Source: Candidatus Tagabacteria bacterium CG09_land_8_20_14_0_10_41_14 (lineage in GTDB: Bacteria; Patescibacteriota; Minisyncoccia; JAHISW01; Tagabacteraceae). Taken from it: a stretch of DNA of 5,405 nucleotides. The position numbers were made by a program, and so were the translations under genes. The notes under the pieces are model-generated. The model saw only the letters and a list, made by a program, of their open reading frames with translations, searched no databases and was not told the origin of the DNA. This document shows positions 5,318-5,405 of this stretch, piece after piece; the first letter of the stretch is position 1, and each line of letters begins with the position of its first letter. Where the stretch lies: NCBI GenBank assembly GCA_002774055.1, contig PEZL01000044.1, forward strand, positions 1 through 5,405. The letters run 5' to 3'.

Positions 5318-5405
5318 TTAAATTTTAATTCTTTCCATATCAACCCAGTTTTGACCTGCCAAAACATCAACCAAAAGCGGCACATCCAGATATTTATCGC
5401 TTTCC
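5318..5405 (-). CDS. polA: DNA polymerase I, C-terminal end (cut by window edge)
   Basis: Only the last 28 codons and the TAA stop (5320-5318) are present; the gene enters from the right edge. The residues YLDVPLLVDVLAGQNW match the extreme C-terminus of bacterial DNA polymerase I, where E. coli has LDVPLLVEVGSGENW, followed by a short variable tail (VDMERIKI here). DNA polymerase I fills gaps and removes primers during replication and repair. The residues shown belong to the end of the polymerase palm region. The call rests on this single motif, but it is a characteristic one. A competing longer frame over the same bases (5385-5164) has no family resemblance and runs into the FIST gene, so I reject it. 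The gene lies upstream of the FIST gene on the same strand, with a 65-base gap and no obvious terminator. Confidence 0.78.
   Translation of the reverse strand, partial: ESDKYLDVPLLVDVLAGQNWVDMERIKI

Noticed and set aside
5164..5385. Open frame of 73 codons on the minus strand across the polA-FIST gap.
   Set aside because: It overlaps the start of the FIST gene and the end of polA in another frame, and has no recognisable motif. The polA frame carries a clear family ending.

Overview
The window looks like a piece of a small, AT-rich bacterial chromosome. I infer a Candidate Phyla Radiation (Patescibacteria, probably Parcubacteria-like) organism. The grounds are family resemblance recalled from memory, not a search: a Mur ligase with a very short N-terminus, a membrane-free PAS histidine kinase with a long N-terminal coiled coil, a single-domain response regulator carrying 'LIKANFTP' near its C-terminus, and a delta subunit of only 238 residues. 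Genes are tightly packed, several overlap, and almost no start codon has a convincing Shine-Dalgarno sequence. No mobile element, CRISPR array, tRNA or rRNA was seen. No stretch over 300 bases lacks a gene; the longest gap is about 133 bases (3941-4073).

Layout, left to right. At 1-594 (minus) is the N-terminal part of a MurE-like Mur ligase that runs off the left edge. It follows ruvA (619-1197, minus) with 24 bases between them, and that junction is built from a 7-base tandem repeat. A 74-base divergent region then separates ruvA from rpsT (1272-1535, plus). It holds a 24-base imperfect palindrome with a CTG-N10-CAG core. rpsT runs into the convergent holA (1519-2235, minus) with a 17-base overlap. 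The rest of the window is a minus-strand series, listed in transcription order: the last 28 codons of polA (5405-5318), a FIST-domain sensor protein (5252-4074), a soluble PAS histidine kinase (start at 3940, ends at 2675), a CheY-like receiver (2642-2232), and holA. The receiver and holA share a 4-base ATGA stop/start overlap.

How the genes fit together. Four genes serve DNA replication, repair or translation (polA, holA, ruvA, rpsT) and one serves peptidoglycan synthesis. Between polA and holA sits a three-gene signalling set, FIST sensor, cytoplasmic histidine kinase and stand-alone receiver. It reads as a complete intracellular sensing pathway without a DNA-binding output. The arrangement suggests, but does not prove, that the receiver and the clamp-loader delta subunit are translationally coupled. 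The points most worth a second look are this FIST-kinase-receiver-holA arrangement, the apparent absence of the lid domain in the delta subunit, and the LexA-like palindrome between ruvA and rpsT.
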